Below are positions 48,233 to 61,400 of a DNA stretch of 64,000 bases, one piece after another (the stretch's first letter is position 1; each line of letters begins with the position of its first letter). The notes below the pieces were generated by a model, which searched no databases, was not told the DNA's origin, and saw only the letters and a program-made list of their open reading frames with translations. This stretch comes from Guillardia theta CCMP2712 (lineage: Eukaryota > Cryptophyceae > Pyrenomonadales > Geminigeraceae): contig NW_005434667.1 in NCBI RefSeq assembly GCF_000315625.1, forward strand, positions 541,423 through 605,422, written 5' to 3'. Position numbers and translations under genes: made by a program.

Positions 48233-50912
48233 ATGTCTGGAGGTGTGAATGGTTGGCTCAACGGGAGCATTGCAAGTCCAAGTGATTCCGAGGATGAGCA
48301 AGAACCAGCTGTACGCGGCAGCAAAGCAAAGTGGACAGCAGAAGAAGACAGCAGGCTTGCAGCACTCGTTGATCAATTTCACGCGAAGAATTGGAAAAAG
48401 ATCGCTGAGAGAATGGAAGGAAGGACAGATGTTCAATGTCTGCATCGGTGGCAAAAAGTTCTGAACCCAGATTTAGTGAAAGGTCCATGGACGAAAGAAG
48501 AAGATAGGACAGTGATTGAATTGGTTAGTCAGCATGGCCCAAAGAAATGGTCTTTAATTGCCTCGCATCTACCTGGCAGAATTGGAAAGCAGTGCCGGGA
48601 AAGGTGGCATAATCATCTCAACCCAGATATCAAAAAGGAAGAGTGGACTCCTTTGGAGGATAGTATAATCATTCACGCTCACAGAGTATATGGAACAAAA
48701 TGGGCAAAGATTGCAGCTTTGCTGCCGGGGCGTACAGACAACGCAATCAAGAATCACTGGAACTCCACGATGAAAAGAAGGTGAAATATGTCCTTCACTC
48801 GATATGCTTCCATGACTTTTTCCATTTCATAGATACTTCATGAAGACAACGGATACAGAAGGAGAGATTCCTGCTTTGGTAGCTGCAGCGATGTCAGGAA
48901 GCCATGAATACAGTGTTCAGCAGCTGAAACTCTTCACGGGAGTCGAGGGAAATGATCATCTAACGGAAACTCAGTCGAAAAATGGCAAAGTTACCAAAGA
49001 TTCACAAATCGTTCCAGCAGCTGCGAATTCTTCTCAAAAATCTCTTATGGTTGAAGACAAGAGCCTTCTGCACTCGTCTGTGACGATGCGCAACGGTCTC
49101 CCACAGCAAGCGGCCATTGTCCCAAGAATTTCAAACCCCAAAACCCTACTGTACAGAGAAACGGCCACTTCACCCTTTCTAAAAGCCCAAGCAGCATATC
49201 AAGCGAAGGCACAATTGTTGCATGAAACTTCAGCAGACGGGCTAAAATCGCAAATCAAGAAGCAGCACCATCCGTCACAACAAATCAAGAACTTGCAACC
49301 AAGTTCACAAAGCCTGCTTTTGTCGTCAACTTTGCCTCAAGGCCAAGAGTCCAATCTGTACTCCAATTCTCCACTGCGGCTGAAACAACCGACAAAGAAG
49401 AGGCAAAAGCAGAAGGACACAAAGAGCACAATGCTCATGGGTGCAACTTTCAATTCGTTTGCTCACTCTAGTGGAGGAATGGTAAATATCAATTCGGTAT
49501 CTGTTCACGGACATTATGCCTCTCCTTTGGATGCCACAAAGCGAACGGTGAGTTTTCCCCTTATGAGCTCAATTTGATCTTTCTGTGCCTCTTGGCTGTG
49601 TGATTTGGTCTCGCTGGTACTTACTAACTCTATTGCAGCAGGACCAGCTGGAAAGCTTGAAGATTCATCAGCCGCAGAAGAACAAGGGCGGAAGCCGCGG
49701 AAAAGATGCTAGTCCGCTTACAATGGACATCTATGCTGATGCCTTCAGAAAAGTAGGAAACGCTATGATACAGAGTCAGAGACTTCAGTCTTCAAGTCAA
49801 GGCAGCCAGGTTCAGGTGCAGGCCCCGAGGAAAAACTTGGGAGTAAGGCCTGATGTGAAGCCGTCAACGAGCAAGAGGGGGAGCAATCGAACGCCCAAGA
49901 AGCCTTCCTACTCAAGTGCTTATGAAGGGTCAAGGCAGAATGAGATTCCCCCTGTTACTTACCAGAACAATGGCCAGTTCAACCTGATTCAAGAGCTCGA
50001 TGCTGGGAACTCAAGGGACATCTTCGAGTGCTTGCAAGGAAAGAGTCCTGATTTGCATCCTTCCACCTTGCTGGACTCTCCTCTTCTTTCCAGTGAATTG
50101 GCTCCCAACACTCCGCATGTCCTGGCTCCGCTCAGCGATAATCAGAAGTCTTCTCGGACCCCCGCCAGCACTTCAGTACAGCCTCTTGCGGGCGCGCAAT
50201 GGTTCCTCTCTCCCCTCCTGGCTAGCAAGGATTCACCGGGCACGGGTTGGAACGGGACGCCCTTGCTGAACTCGAACAACTCGCCCACGGTCAGCCCCAT
50301 GTTGAGCTCGTGCGATACAGTCGCTGGAGCTCAGAAGAGAAAGATATCGAGCCCCTTCCTCTCCTTCTCTCCCTCCTCTCAGCCGATGACGTCTCTCCCT
50401 GTAAATAATAAGCGGTTCGCTTCCTCCAAGAGCTCGGCGCCCTGCACGTCTTCGCTATGGCAGCCAACTGGAAGGCTGTCGGTGTTGAGCTCGGGCAATG
50501 AGAATATGGCAAAGAGCGGGGATAGGCAGCCCTCTTCGTTCAGCTTCCAAGACGGCATCAACTTCGGGCACAGCCATGACGGACACGATGGAGTGAACCC
50601 GGCCAGCCCTGCACTGTCAGCGCAGTCGTGCGGGAGCATGTCTTCCTACTCTCTGGGGCTGCAGTCTACCAGCCATGGGGCTAGAGAAGAGGCGCCGACT
50701 AGTGGACTGATCGACCAGACGGTGGCGGTGCTGAAAGAGTACCAGAACAGCCCTGAGATGCGAATGGCGGGGTCGAGTCAGATCCTTCCGCTGCCCAGCC
50801 CCCTCATCAGCCCGCTGATCGGGTGAGTTGCACTTGTCATGGCTGACGATGACCTGACGCACTCGTGGTGTTGTACAGGCCGATGATGGCGCCGAAGATG
50901 ACAGAGGCATGA
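48233..50912 (+). CDS. Three-repeat (R1R2R3) MYB transcription factor
   Basis: Four exons join to 826 aa: 48233-48780, 48833-49547, 49639-50822, 50879-50912. Exon 1 contains three consecutive MYB repeats: [18 protein letters not shown], then [20 protein letters not shown], then [19 protein letters not shown] ending [18 protein letters not shown]. The regularly spaced tryptophans and [13 protein letters not shown] in repeat 2 are characteristic of animal c-Myb and plant 3R-MYB, which regulate cell-cycle genes. The remaining 640 aa is low-complexity Ser/Gln/Pro-rich, presumably regulatory. An acceptor at about 48217 suggests a 5' untranslated intron; Met at 48233 (MSGGVNGW) is the chosen start. 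Confidence 0.9.
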
Positions 50913-51050
50913 GAGGGAAGGAGCGTACCTCCTCTCCTCGATGCCCCCTTCCTACTTGTCAAACTATCTCCCTTTGTACAGAAACTCTTGCGACAGTAAT
51001 GTTTTTCTCTTGCTACTTTTTTGAAGAATGCTTGTAATCAATGATGAAAT

Positions 51051-53238
51051 TCAGTCTGAGTCTTCCTGGGTCTCCTGGCCCCACTCTGGACGATACTCCT
51101 CCTCGCCAGAGTACAGCTCTTCCTCCCTCACCTTCCTTCCCATCATGCGCTCCACCATCTCCTGCTCAGGTGTCATTTCAAGGGACGGGGAGGGAGGGGG
51201 AGGGGCACCCGGAACTCAGGATTCTGATCGAAACGATAGCCGAGCTTTGGCCATTGAGGATCTGCGAGGAGAGTGAGGAGGCCGTGATGGAGGGAAGCGA
51301 GGGTGTAGGAGGCGGGGAGAGGGGGACCGGGGAAGAGGAGGGGAGGAGAGAAGCAGGGGGAGAGAAGGCAGAGGAGGAACAAGGCGGCAGGTTGGGCAGG
51401 GAAGGGGACAAGGCATGTCAGCACCCAGCATGATGTCGTGGAATTCCTCGTAAACCTCAGGAGTGAGGAGGTACTCGGCAGCGTGAAACATCTATAGAGG
51501 AGCATCAGCCGCGGAGGTACAGGAAGGCGAGCAAGAGAAGGGGACCTTGGAGACAGTGTAAGGGTCGTTTGGATGAAGATCTGCCACCCTGCCGTACATG
51601 CCGTCAGGCTCGTCAGCATCCTATGGCCGGGGCAATCAGGGCACCAATCCTTCCAATCGATCGCCTTCAGGGTCTTTATCGCTGTCTCGTCGGGGACCAC
51701 CTGCAGTGGCAGAGTGAGGAGCCGGAGCCGAAGAAATCGAGGGGGGAGGCGGGGTGGGGAGGGAGGGAGGGCAGGGCAGGGCAGGGGAGGAGGGAAGGCC
51801 TCACCTTCCAAGAAACCTGCGAGTCATGGCAGCCCACAAACATGCGCAAGTCGTGCTTCGGGAGGACTAGCAGACGGTCAGCTGGGGGGAATGCAGAGGA
51901 GGGAAGGGAGGGGCTTGTCATCACCATCTCTAAGGGACCGGGTGAGGTTCTGTACGAGCCGCCCGTTCCTTGTGAATCCGATCTGCTCCAAGGATACCTG
52001 CGTCACTCCGAGGAAGGGTAGGACGGTGAGAAGGGAGACGGAGGGGGCGGCTGGGGAGGAGGAGGAAGCGAGAATGAGTCCACCCCCTTACCTTCATCCT
52101 GTGCGTGTCGACCAAGAGCCCTACCCGATCACTGCAACCATGAAATATGCTCTATCAGAGGTGCGCAAACAGATGGCACGCTTGTCTCTTCTCCCCTCTT
52201 CCGTCCCTCCGATCTCTCCCATGGTTCTCTTCCCTTCCCTCCCCTCCTGCATCCTGCTACACATCCCTTGACCCCTGAGGCCTATTCCCTTTTCTCTCTG
52301 TTACCCGGAGTGAAACATGTATCCGTCTCTCCGCAGCGACCCGAACATCCCCTCGCACTTCTTCAGCTCCGTCTTGTGGGACAGCGGATTCATGGACAAG
52401 TAGCCGAACTGATGCCACGTGATGCTGGCAAAGCAAAGTTAGCATGACGTTGGGAGCAGGTCCACCAAGAGCGATAGCACGAGGAGGAGGAGAAAGATCT
52501 GGCACAAGCAGCAGACCTGTTGTTGGGGGACAAGCTGTGGCTCAAGAGATCGGAACTCTCCTCCAGAATCACTCCCAGCACACTGCCAGCATGGTCGTGG
52601 TCGTCCATCCTCTCCATGTTCATTCCGAACTTGTAAATGTCCTCCGACATGTTGGAGCTCAAAACTGCCAGCGGCTGCTCTGACTTGAACTCAGCCTCCA
52701 GGTAGTACAGGCTCTCATTCTTGACGGAGATCAGATGCGAGAGAGCGCAGCAGGATGGCCTGCCCTCACTACTTGTCAGCATCGTCCCCCCCTCCTCCAG
52801 CGTGACCCCCTCGTCGCAATGAGCTGCGTCGAAGAGCTTGCAGAGCATCACTCTGTCCTTCTTGTTGTAGTCCTGCTGCCAGATCTTCGAGGACTCCCTC
52901 CTCTCCTTCGCCCTCGACGGCCCTGAGTAGATCCTAAGCTTGGACGGGTTGTCCCGCTTCAGGAGGCCTCGAACGTTGGCCTCCTCGCTCACGGACTTGG
53001 AGCGTTCTTCAGGCTCTGTTGTGGCAAACATGCCCTCCTCAAACGATCCTGACAGCGACCCGCCGCGAAGCGCTCGGATGCATGGACCACGAGCCCCACA
53101 GCTCCGAAGCATCTCGTGCTGGACCAGGTCTTGGGCCGATGGGTGAACAACGCTCGAGGCTATGCGCCCCCCCTTGGGGAAGAAGGAGAGCAAGAAAGCT
53201 GTCTTGACCATCATCTCCAGCTGTACACGTGGGGACAT
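51051..53238 (-). CDS. SPRY-like domain protein, otherwise unrecognised
   Basis: A minus-strand gene with about nine exons starting at Met 53238 (MSPRVQLEMMVKTAFLLSFF), preceded by an acceptor. The first exon runs to about 52523 and is followed by exons reading SITWHQFGYLSMNPLSHKTE, SGDRVGLLVDTHRMK, VSLEQIGFTRNGRLVQNL, LRMFVGCHDSQVSWK, and EPDGMYGRVADLHPNDPYTV, with the end EEYRPEWGQETQEDSD. The SGDRVGLLVDTHRMKVSLEQ/NGR/FVGCHD pattern resembles the core strands of a SPRY (B30.2-like) fold, usually a protein-binding module. An intron at 51664-51621 uses a GC donor (AAG/GCGATC). Exons near the C-terminus are tentative. Cellular role unknown. Confidence 0.6.
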
Positions 53239-53866
53239 GCCGGCGATGAACCTGCTGTGGGTGAGAGAATGAGGGTTATACGACAAACTTAAAGCACCAC
53301 CAGGTCTGCTTCATGATTCGTTTCACAGTGAGTTTCCCGTTGAGAACCACAGCATCACAGCTGCCATCTCAGCTATCTCCCAGATGTATCTCTTCACTCT
53401 CTCCAGGACATCTCACAGCACTCAATTGTTAACACCTCCTTCAACATCCCTCGTCTATACCAGCAAGTCGCCTTTTCCTCTGATACACATGATGACAACT
53501 TTACCCTTCCTCTTCCCACCATCCTCTACTTTGCATCCCCTTTCTCTCTGCATTCTGCCCCCCCCCATGAGCCCTTCCCACATTCTCCCGTTACCCACCC
53601 CCACCGCCATCCCATCCTGATCCCTCCGGCCTTCCATGGCGATCCGCCCGATCAACTTTAACACGTTTTCGCTAAATTCACACACAATTTCCCTAAAAAT
53701 AACTGAATTATACCAAATCTAAATAAAAAGTATCTAATTTAAAACAATATTACCTAAATTAACCAAATTTTCACTATATTACACACTCTCTACTTAATTC
53801 TGCAGAACTCTGTGCCTGTCAACAAACCACGTCCGCCTCAGCGTCTATTTCGGGTGCCTGCGGACG
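53239..53866. other. Intergenic with a sharply AT-rich island (53650-53800)
   Basis: 53440-53640 is C/T-rich. 53650-53800 switches abruptly to very AT-rich DNA with repeated CTAAATT/TAAATTA/CCAAAT words, unlike anything else in the window. It ends about 65 bp before the start codon of the collagen-like gene. Confidence 0.7.
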
Positions 53867-55797
53867 ATGGCTCGGATGATGTATGTAGGAGGGAGCGAGC
53901 TGGGGCTGAGCGCGGAGAGCTTCCGTCAGGTGAGGACAGAAGACAGGAGGAGGGTTTCTGATTGAGCTTCCTCGATGGCTCCTCCTCCTCGTCTCTCCTT
54001 CTCTTCCCTCCTTCCTCCGCAAGTTTGTTCATTGTGAAACGGGTGACCCTTGCGACATGTTGGCTATCTTCTCTCGAGAAATCTGCTTGTTGGGTTGGAT
54101 GGTTGTGTTTTGAACTTTTTGGGCTTCCATACACCCTTGTGTCATCCTGTCTCCTATATATGTTTGGATTGATTTCAGAGCACTGTACTGATCCTCTTCT
54201 GTCAGGCTTCGTCCTGCTCAAAACGCCGTCGAGTCCTGGCAGTAGCGGCAGTTTCTTTCTGCCTTGCCGTGATAGCAGCTGTAGCTCTTTCTGGAAGATT
54301 CCCATCGTCCACGGGGAGAACGGGAAGGATCACGATTGAGCTCACGGATAGAAATGAATTTGAGTCTGAGCCCGCATGGTGAGCCCTTGCTTTTGTTGCG
54401 GTATGGGGGTTTCGTTGATCGCGTGCGCACAGGGATGCAAATTGGAATTTGAAGGATATTCAGCACCATCTTGTCTTGACACAAAGGCAGCAGACGACTA
54501 GGAACAAGAACTTTGATGAACATGTAAAGCGCCTCGACCAGGACATCGAGGATTTGATGAGAATGGTGATGGCGGTCGTCGAAGGCGTGCATGACATTGA
54601 CGTGCTTGCAGGCCAAGCAACCAGGTCCAGCAGGACCTCAGGGTCCAACTGGTCCAGATGGTCCCCCAGGTCCTCCAGGGAAGGACGGTCCTCAGGGTCC
54701 TCAGGGACCTCCGGGCAAGGACGGCCCCCCAGGCAAGGATGGACCTCCAGGAAAAGATGGCCAACCTGGGAAGCAGGTGATGGAGAGAGGAGAGGATCTC
54801 GAGGTAGCTCATGGGTGTACATGGCAGGGTGAACGAGGGCCTCCCGGCGAGAATGGAACTCCGGGCCCCAAGGGAGACCAGGGCCCTCCGGGAGCCCCCG
54901 GTCCAGCTGGACGCCAGGGCCCACCTGGTGCCACGGGCCCACCTGGAGAGATGGGACTTCCAGGCCCACCGGGTATGATGGGAGAGCCCGGACCTGTTGC
55001 TCACGTACATGTCATTCACCATAGGTAGGAGCAAGTGAGAGGTTTCTTGTTCCCCTGTGATTGTTGCCTTCAGATACATGAGCGGCGGAAACTCTGGGGA
55101 GGATTATTCTTATCAATCTAGCGGAGGGTATTACAATACCAGGGCACCTGAAGCCGATCCGAGGGCAGAGAAGTGGCAAGGCTGGGATCGCTCACCTCAG
55201 GTAGCCGAGATTGCCAGCCGGCCACTCGTCCCTCTAAGACTTTCGCTAGGCCCCTCAGGGTGGCAGCGACGACTATGTGAACTTCGGCAGGAACGTCGAG
55301 AACAACTATGAAACTGCTCCGACACATGCCGATGCGATCGTGGGTCCTGCGCCGAGTGGAGTAAGTCCCGACTGCTGCTGCAGATTTGCCTCAGTTGTAA
55401 CACGGCATTCCCAACACAGAAGGCAGAAGACGGGTACAAGAAACGAGGCTCCATCGCTGTCTCGAAGGTGGCCAGACATGAATTCTCGTTAGATTGCCGC
55501 GTGACTGATAAGTGATGTAACCCAGGTGGACGCTAACGGATATTACTACCTCAACGTTGCCGGAGAGGTCGGGCATGAGATCCGCGCGGTGCTTCAAGGC
55601 GCCGACGGTTATCACCGACGATGGCAAGGATTCGGTCAAGTCTACACTGGCCCCATCAAGGCTGGGGGGTATGGCTCCAAGGATTATCTTCAGGTTAGTC
55701 GACTCGATCGCACCCGCTATCATGTTGCTGAGAACTCGGTCAGGTTCAGGATCTGACGACCGGAGAAACCGAATACTTTAGATTTCAATTTTTGTGA
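53867..55797 (+). CDS. Transmembrane collagen-like (Gly-X-Y) protein
   Basis: Nine exons join in frame to 393 aa: 53867-53929, 54206-54378, 54433-54565, 54612-54776, 54828-55024, 55074-55200, 55259-55360, 55526-55693, 55744-55797. A short N-terminus is followed by KRRR and a hydrophobic helix ([19 protein letters not shown]), giving a type II or signal-anchored topology. A short coiled-coil-like part leads into two Gly-X-Y blocks of about 17 and 20 triplets ([26 protein letters not shown]), and a Tyr/Gly-rich C-terminal region ends [12 protein letters not shown]. Membrane-bound collagens in animals have this layout. Here it may be a cell-surface or periplast component, which is inference. The 46-nt intron at 54566-54611 is required to keep the repeat in frame. 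Confidence 0.8.
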
Positions 55798-56081
55798 AGA
55801 GCTGACCTTGCTCTCGAGGTTCTGCCTTAGCAACAGATGGCAGCATGTGCAACTTTCCGTCTATATTAACTTATCATGAAACAGAGCAAAACCAAGACTG
55901 TATTCAACTCCCCTCTCGCGTTGGACCGTTCTCGAAAATGTATACCCAAGGTTGGAACGCCTGAAACAAAAACGGCCTGAAAGCGCAGTATATGTACATT
56001 CTGTGACCCAGCCTACTGTGAACACAGCAGCATGGAGCTCAAACAAAGCCTGGTGACTGGATCCCGTTGTCCATGCTGCTC

Positions 56082-56972
56082 TCAGGCTCCCGGGGCATAC
56101 TGTGGAATATACCCTCGTCTCGCCGCTCGTCGCAAGGGATCGTTCCTTCCGCTGAAGACGAATCTTGCTCTAGGTGCGATGCGATAGCGAGCTACAGAGT
56201 TCTCCCCCCACTCCCCAGCTGCTCCCATGGGATAAGCCTCCGGCAAAACGGCTCCAGCCTTGCGCATGTAGCGGATCATGTTCTCTAACCGAAGAATTGA
56301 GTCCAACTTGCCGTGGTTGTTGAGCAGCTGAGCATCCAAATTTCTCTCTCGAGTCGAGATCACCATATCATGACACTTGGCGTGCAAGGCCTCTAGACGT
56401 GCAAGCGTGTAGAACACCACACTGCTGCCAAGCTTCTTCTCTATCATGCTGCGATCCTGCTCGCTCAGGGCATGTGTCATGTAGACAAGCTTGGGCAAAG
56501 CGTCCCACATGCCATTCTTAGAGTCTGCAAGGTTCTGCATACCATCACGTTGGTTTCGCATGCATGTCTGCAATAACTTCATAGCACGGTCAACATCTTG
56601 GCAGTTGTTGTCTTCCAGGTTGGGGTAAAGCATGTCCTCCTGACCAAAGGTGAGCATGGCAACATCAAGGCATCAGGTGATACTCACAGCATTCATGCAG
56701 GTCTCTGTCGATCGCTCGGCAATGTGCCACAATGTCAGCACTTGATACCTTGACGACTGCCACTCCTTTCTTCTGAGGGGACCAAACTTCGTGGGCTTGA
56801 ATGCCCAAGGGTGTACCGAGGAGGAAGTGGCAGTGGAAGTGGAAGTGGAGGAGGAAGTGGAGGAGGAAGATGATAGCATCGTCTGCCCTCTATATGTACT
56901 GGAAACGAGCAGCAGCATCAGTATTGCCGCCCCTGCCCCTGCCGCTATCGCCACCCTCCTTACTCGCTGCAT
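56082..56972 (-). CDS. Type II membrane protein of unknown function
   Basis: Two minus-strand exons, 56972-56688 and 56639-56082, join in frame to 280 aa. The N-terminus is basic then hydrophobic (VAIAAGAGAAILMLLLVSS), followed by a Ser/Thr-rich stalk and a helical soluble domain with ten or so Cys/Met-rich helices (NLEDNNCQDVDRAMKLLQTC, LVYMTHALSEQDRSMIEKKL). The layout suits a Golgi or plasma-membrane type II protein. No family recognised. Confidence 0.65.
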
Positions 56973-58061
56973 TGCGGCGCCTCTTCGTAGTATCAGCCCG
57001 AGCCCTCATCCCCCATCGTGCTGGTCCCTGAGCAGGCCGGGCAGAGGCCGGGCCAGAGGCCGGGCCCTGCAGGCAATCGGCCCGGCCCATCATCGGATCA
57101 CTGACCCGGTCACGCGCGGCCCTGTCCCGGTCGGACCGTCCGACTCGGCGCTCGGACGGGCCGGGCACCGGGCACGCGGCCGGGCCCGCACTATCGGCCA
57201 CTGAGTCCGGTCACGGGCTGCGGCCCGGCCGCGGGCGTCCGAGTCGGACCCCGGGGCCCGTCAGTCCGGTTGAGTAAACGATGTTGGTACTAGGGTACGG
57301 AGTTTGTCGTACCCGATATAGGACAAGACCAAGAGTGGACCGAACATTTTTAACTTTTTGTAATACGATTTGAAAATTAAAGGGATCTTTGTTTTACAGA
57401 TTTGGTAAGGATGGAACCAGACGAAGCAATTATTAATATGAGCTGACAAGAGCCTTCTTGTACTGGTGCAGGAACCAAACTTGTGTGAGAGATAGAAGGA
57501 AAGAGGAGACACGTGGAGAAGAGAGAAGAAAAGGAAGAAGAGGAGAGAGTTAGAGGTGCACACAGGTGACGGGATGGGCACAAGTCAAGACAGAAAGAGA
57601 ACTACACACGAGGAGAATTGTGGGCCGATGCAGGATGGGACGAAGAAATGACAGGGTCAACCATTCTGACCAGGGTGGTAGCGATTATACTCCTGAGGGT
57701 TTAGAGTGGAACAGGGAAGGAGAATAATGGTGCAAAAAGAGATGAAATGGAACACGTAGATGTTGCTTTGTATAATTCGTTCAGAAGGAAGGCAGATGTT
57801 GCGACACGGTCCTAACAATCACTGGGAGAGGATGTTGAAGGATGAAAGACCTTATTGAGGGTCATAGGGAATGTTTCTGAGTAGAGAGAGGTTCGCACAA
57901 TGTTTGGTGTGAATTGTTTGTACTTGCCTGCATCTTTTCGGCAAGTCGTCGCACTGCAACTAGGAATTTCAGGATAACTTTTAAACGTGAGCAAGTTTGA
58001 GCGGAGCAAAGATGAATGTCTGTACTGGAGTACAGCACAGTGACTATGATCGTGTACAGCA
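56973..58061. other. Intergenic: GC-rich block (56990-57265), then ordinary sequence
   Basis: 56990-57265 is dominated by GGCCGGGCC, CCCGGTC and GGACGG words. 57280-58061 shows no clear gene. A hydrophobic minus-strand frame at 57581-57261 lacks splice or homology support. Confidence 0.55.
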
Positions 58062-58286
58062 ATGTTCTCCCTCGTCCGCAACTTCACGTCTCTCAACAAG
58101 ACCTTTTGCTCCCGTGTGGACGAAGTCAACTGCGTCAAGTCCGACACCACCATTCCCGGTGATTTTGTATGGTTGCTGCTCTCGGAAGCCGACTGACGTT
58201 TTTATGGTATGATCACAGAGGAGGGAGATTTCATTGCCCACCAGGATCCTTACATGGAGCATCTGTTCGACTCCAACAAGCCCTAA
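58062..58286 (+). CDS. Small two-exon hypothetical protein (54 aa)
   Basis: Exons 58062-58158 and 58219-58286 join in frame across a 60-nt GT-AG intron. The product begins [20 protein letters not shown] and ends [20 protein letters not shown] plus KP. An AG acceptor just before the ATG suggests a 5' untranslated intron or an upstream exon. No family recognised. Tail-to-tail with the fumarase gene. Confidence 0.4.
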
Positions 58287-58422
58287 AAAGGTCTAGTGTG
58301 CGAAGGTTGTAATAAAAGAGCTTGCAGCTTGTTTAATGGCACTGCAACAATGTAGCCCGCGCGTGTACACACAGCCGAGCAGATGAACGTATCGATGAAG
58401 GAGGGCGAGGAGGTTGGTCGCC

Positions 58423-61400
58423 TCACATGTTGAACTCTTGGAAGAAGTCGTTGCCTGCAAGCACAAAGTCTCATCATAGTGCCATGAGCAAAGTAACTCC
58501 ATGGTTCACCCTTGTCATCGCACACGATGAACGCAGGGAAGTCTTGGACCTGTGCGGCATCAGTCAGAGCGAAGCTTGAGACTTGGAGCAGTGAGACGAC
58601 CTCGATCTTCCAGATTGCCTCCATGCCGAGCTCAGGGTACTCGAGAACTTCGACCTGCTTGCCGGTCAGTTGCTGATTGCAATTACATTCATTCGCGTCT
58701 ATGATTCACACATGCACACATGCTGCACGCCAGAGCAACCCTCATGGTGAAGCTGCCCTTTGGCGCAAGAATCTAGGTTTACCTTCTTGATGCAGTTCTT
58801 GGCCAAGATTGCGGCAGGACCTCCGATCGAGCCTTCAAGCTAGTCATTCACCTCCTTCAAGTTCGCCTCCTTCACCAAGGTAGAATCCCCCGTTGTTCTT
58901 GCAGGCGGAGGTGACCTGCTTGCTTCGATTTCCTTTGGCCAGGGTGATGAGACTGAGACAGACGCACGTCAGACTCGTGCCCAGTGTTGTCGTCGAGACG
59001 ATACCTTCCGCCGTTCTTCTGGAACAAATCCACGTATGGATCCATACGGCCTGGTAGCGCAGGTAAACACAGGAAACAGGCCGCAGGGGAGCTCAAAACC
59101 AGCTGTAGTTGGTCCAAAGGAACCAGAGGGCAGTCTGCGACGGTCGTCAGAGTCAGATAAGGTGACATACGAGGTATCACCCTTCAGGAGTCTTTGCAGG
59201 GCCCGCATAATAGATGGGGTGATTCTTCAAAGATTGTGAGGATATTCCACCACTATCGATCTGTGCACCTTCACGTAGTCCGGAAGTCCTTGCCCGCTGT
59301 CAAGTCGCTCCTTGAGCTGAGAAATAGAGACGAAGTCAAGACGTGGAAGGAAGCAAATGGCGGAGATTCAGATGTGAAAAGCAGGAGAAGCAACGTGACG
59401 AGGAGAAGGAGGAAGAGGAACGCGAGATTGGCGACAGCAAACCTTCGCATGAGCGATATCTCTTGCTACCACCAGAGTTCCTGTAAGCGAGAGCCTTGTC
59501 TTGATCGGATGTCTGGATGAATGTCAAGATATTGAACGAAAGAACGAGGATTCCTCCTCACTTTGTCAAAACATTGAGAATTTCTTTCATCGGCTTGTTC
59601 AGATCGAGCTTGACCACTAGAAGAGGATAAGTCGCATGAAAGAAACAGTTGCCAATTCAAACCGTTTTGAGACAGTTTATCTTCAGACACCTTGATTCTG
59701 GTCAGTCAACAACGAGATCTTGATTCTTCGAACCTCAGGAAGATACTTGGAAGGATCAGTTTCAAGCTTTTCGAGGAAGATTCCATCCCTGACATCAACG
59801 TCAACTACTGGCTCTCATGATCCTGACTACCATCAATGACTCACTTGGTTATCTTTGCCTTCGCTTGGCGATCAGCAGAGCACGAGACTCCCAATCCGAC
59901 TGGGCAAGAAGCTCCGTGCCTGATAAGAGCAGACCGTTGATCCTCCACTCAAACGATTGCTCTCCATCGCACCTTGGAAGTCTGACCACTCTCACATCAT
60001 GGCAGAAATATTTTCCACCAAACTGAGCTCCGATGCCCTAGGAGCAGGTTACACTCAAGCTTGCATCGAGAGGTTTTCCAACCATCTCTTGGCACATACG
60101 GAGAACTCTCTGCTCCCATTCGAGATCACGAAACGCTCTGCCCGACGCATTGCCTGCGACCCGGCAGGGAATCATACAATAAAAGACTGACTGAGGCGGG
60201 TCAACCTGAAGTGTGGAGATCGTCCAGGTATTTGGTGCTTGCAAGTTTGACAGTCTTGAGTGTCTGCTCAGCACTGGATGACACGACTTCTCGTCAGTAC
60301 GACTGTCTCTTTCCTTCGACGGCTGCAAAACCTGAGCCCGCCAATCACAAGCGCGATGTGATACGGAGGACAAGCGGCTGTTCCAAGAGATTTGACCTGG
60401 AGGCAGTCACGTCGAAGGTCTTGAGCCAGCATTCTTACAAACCTTCTCTTCAATGAAGGCTTTCAAGGAATTCTCATTCAAAAGCGCCCTGAAAACAAAG
60501 AAATAGACGTCAATTGAGAAAACACACCAGTGGATTGATGATGCCCGATCCGAGAGAAAGGCGGAGACGATGATGAAGATGGTGACTCACTTGGTCTGCT
60601 GATAGAGGTACGTCTTGTTTGCTGAGCCTCCACCTTTTGCGAGGTAGAGAAACTAAATGGTTGTCGTCACGAAGAAGAGGGTTGCAATCAATGAATTGCC
60701 TTGTATTCCGATCCCTTTGTCGCATACAACTCAATCTGACTCGCAAGTCATCACGATCACCCACACATCATCTCTGAGTGCCCGACCTGCGCTGGGAGGT
60801 TGCATTTCGTGTTCGCTTCCGAGAACATGTCTTGGGGAGCGACCTTCAATCATGAGCGACCTCGCCACATCAGACAAGACGATACCTGAGAGTATCTCAG
60901 GTTGGTTCCTGTGTACGCATCGTATATCCCGTGGGAGAGATGCTCCTCGTCATCGCCGTCGGTCATCACCTTCAAGAGATTTTAAGCCCGATCGCGCTTT
61001 CACCCTCTTGGAGCGAAGTACCATTTGACCTCTCTTGCCGATGCAGATGCCCGTTCCTGTATCCTGGCAGGAGGGGAGGACCATTCCCGCCGCGACGTTG
61101 GCGTTTTTGAGCAGCTCGAGGGCCACGAACTGCAACATCACAACAATGGTCATCGCTCAACAACCTCGACGGGGCATGACGCACTCGATCGTTCTCTGAC
61201 GCCTCGGGGTCCTTGAGGATTTTGCTCAACTGGAAGCACAAGTGAGGTCCTGGAGGGGCAGGGTGAACCCTATGTGACCTGCTGCAGGTGCGCAGGTCTC
61301 AGCAGATGAGAGATGTCGATCATGGCTTGTTTTGACAGAAGTCGCAGCCCCTCCGGTTCGACCTGACGGGCATTTTGAGCGATCGAGGCTGGGTTGGGCC

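Noticed and set aside
49585-50826. Independent 413-aa gene starting after the MYB region
   Set aside because: It is exon 3 of the MYB gene; the acceptor at 49638 and matching phase join it to exon 2.
54460-55079. Minus-strand frames rich in Pro, Leu, Arg and Trp opposite the collagen-like gene
   Set aside because: These are complements of Gly-X-Y codons with no independent support.
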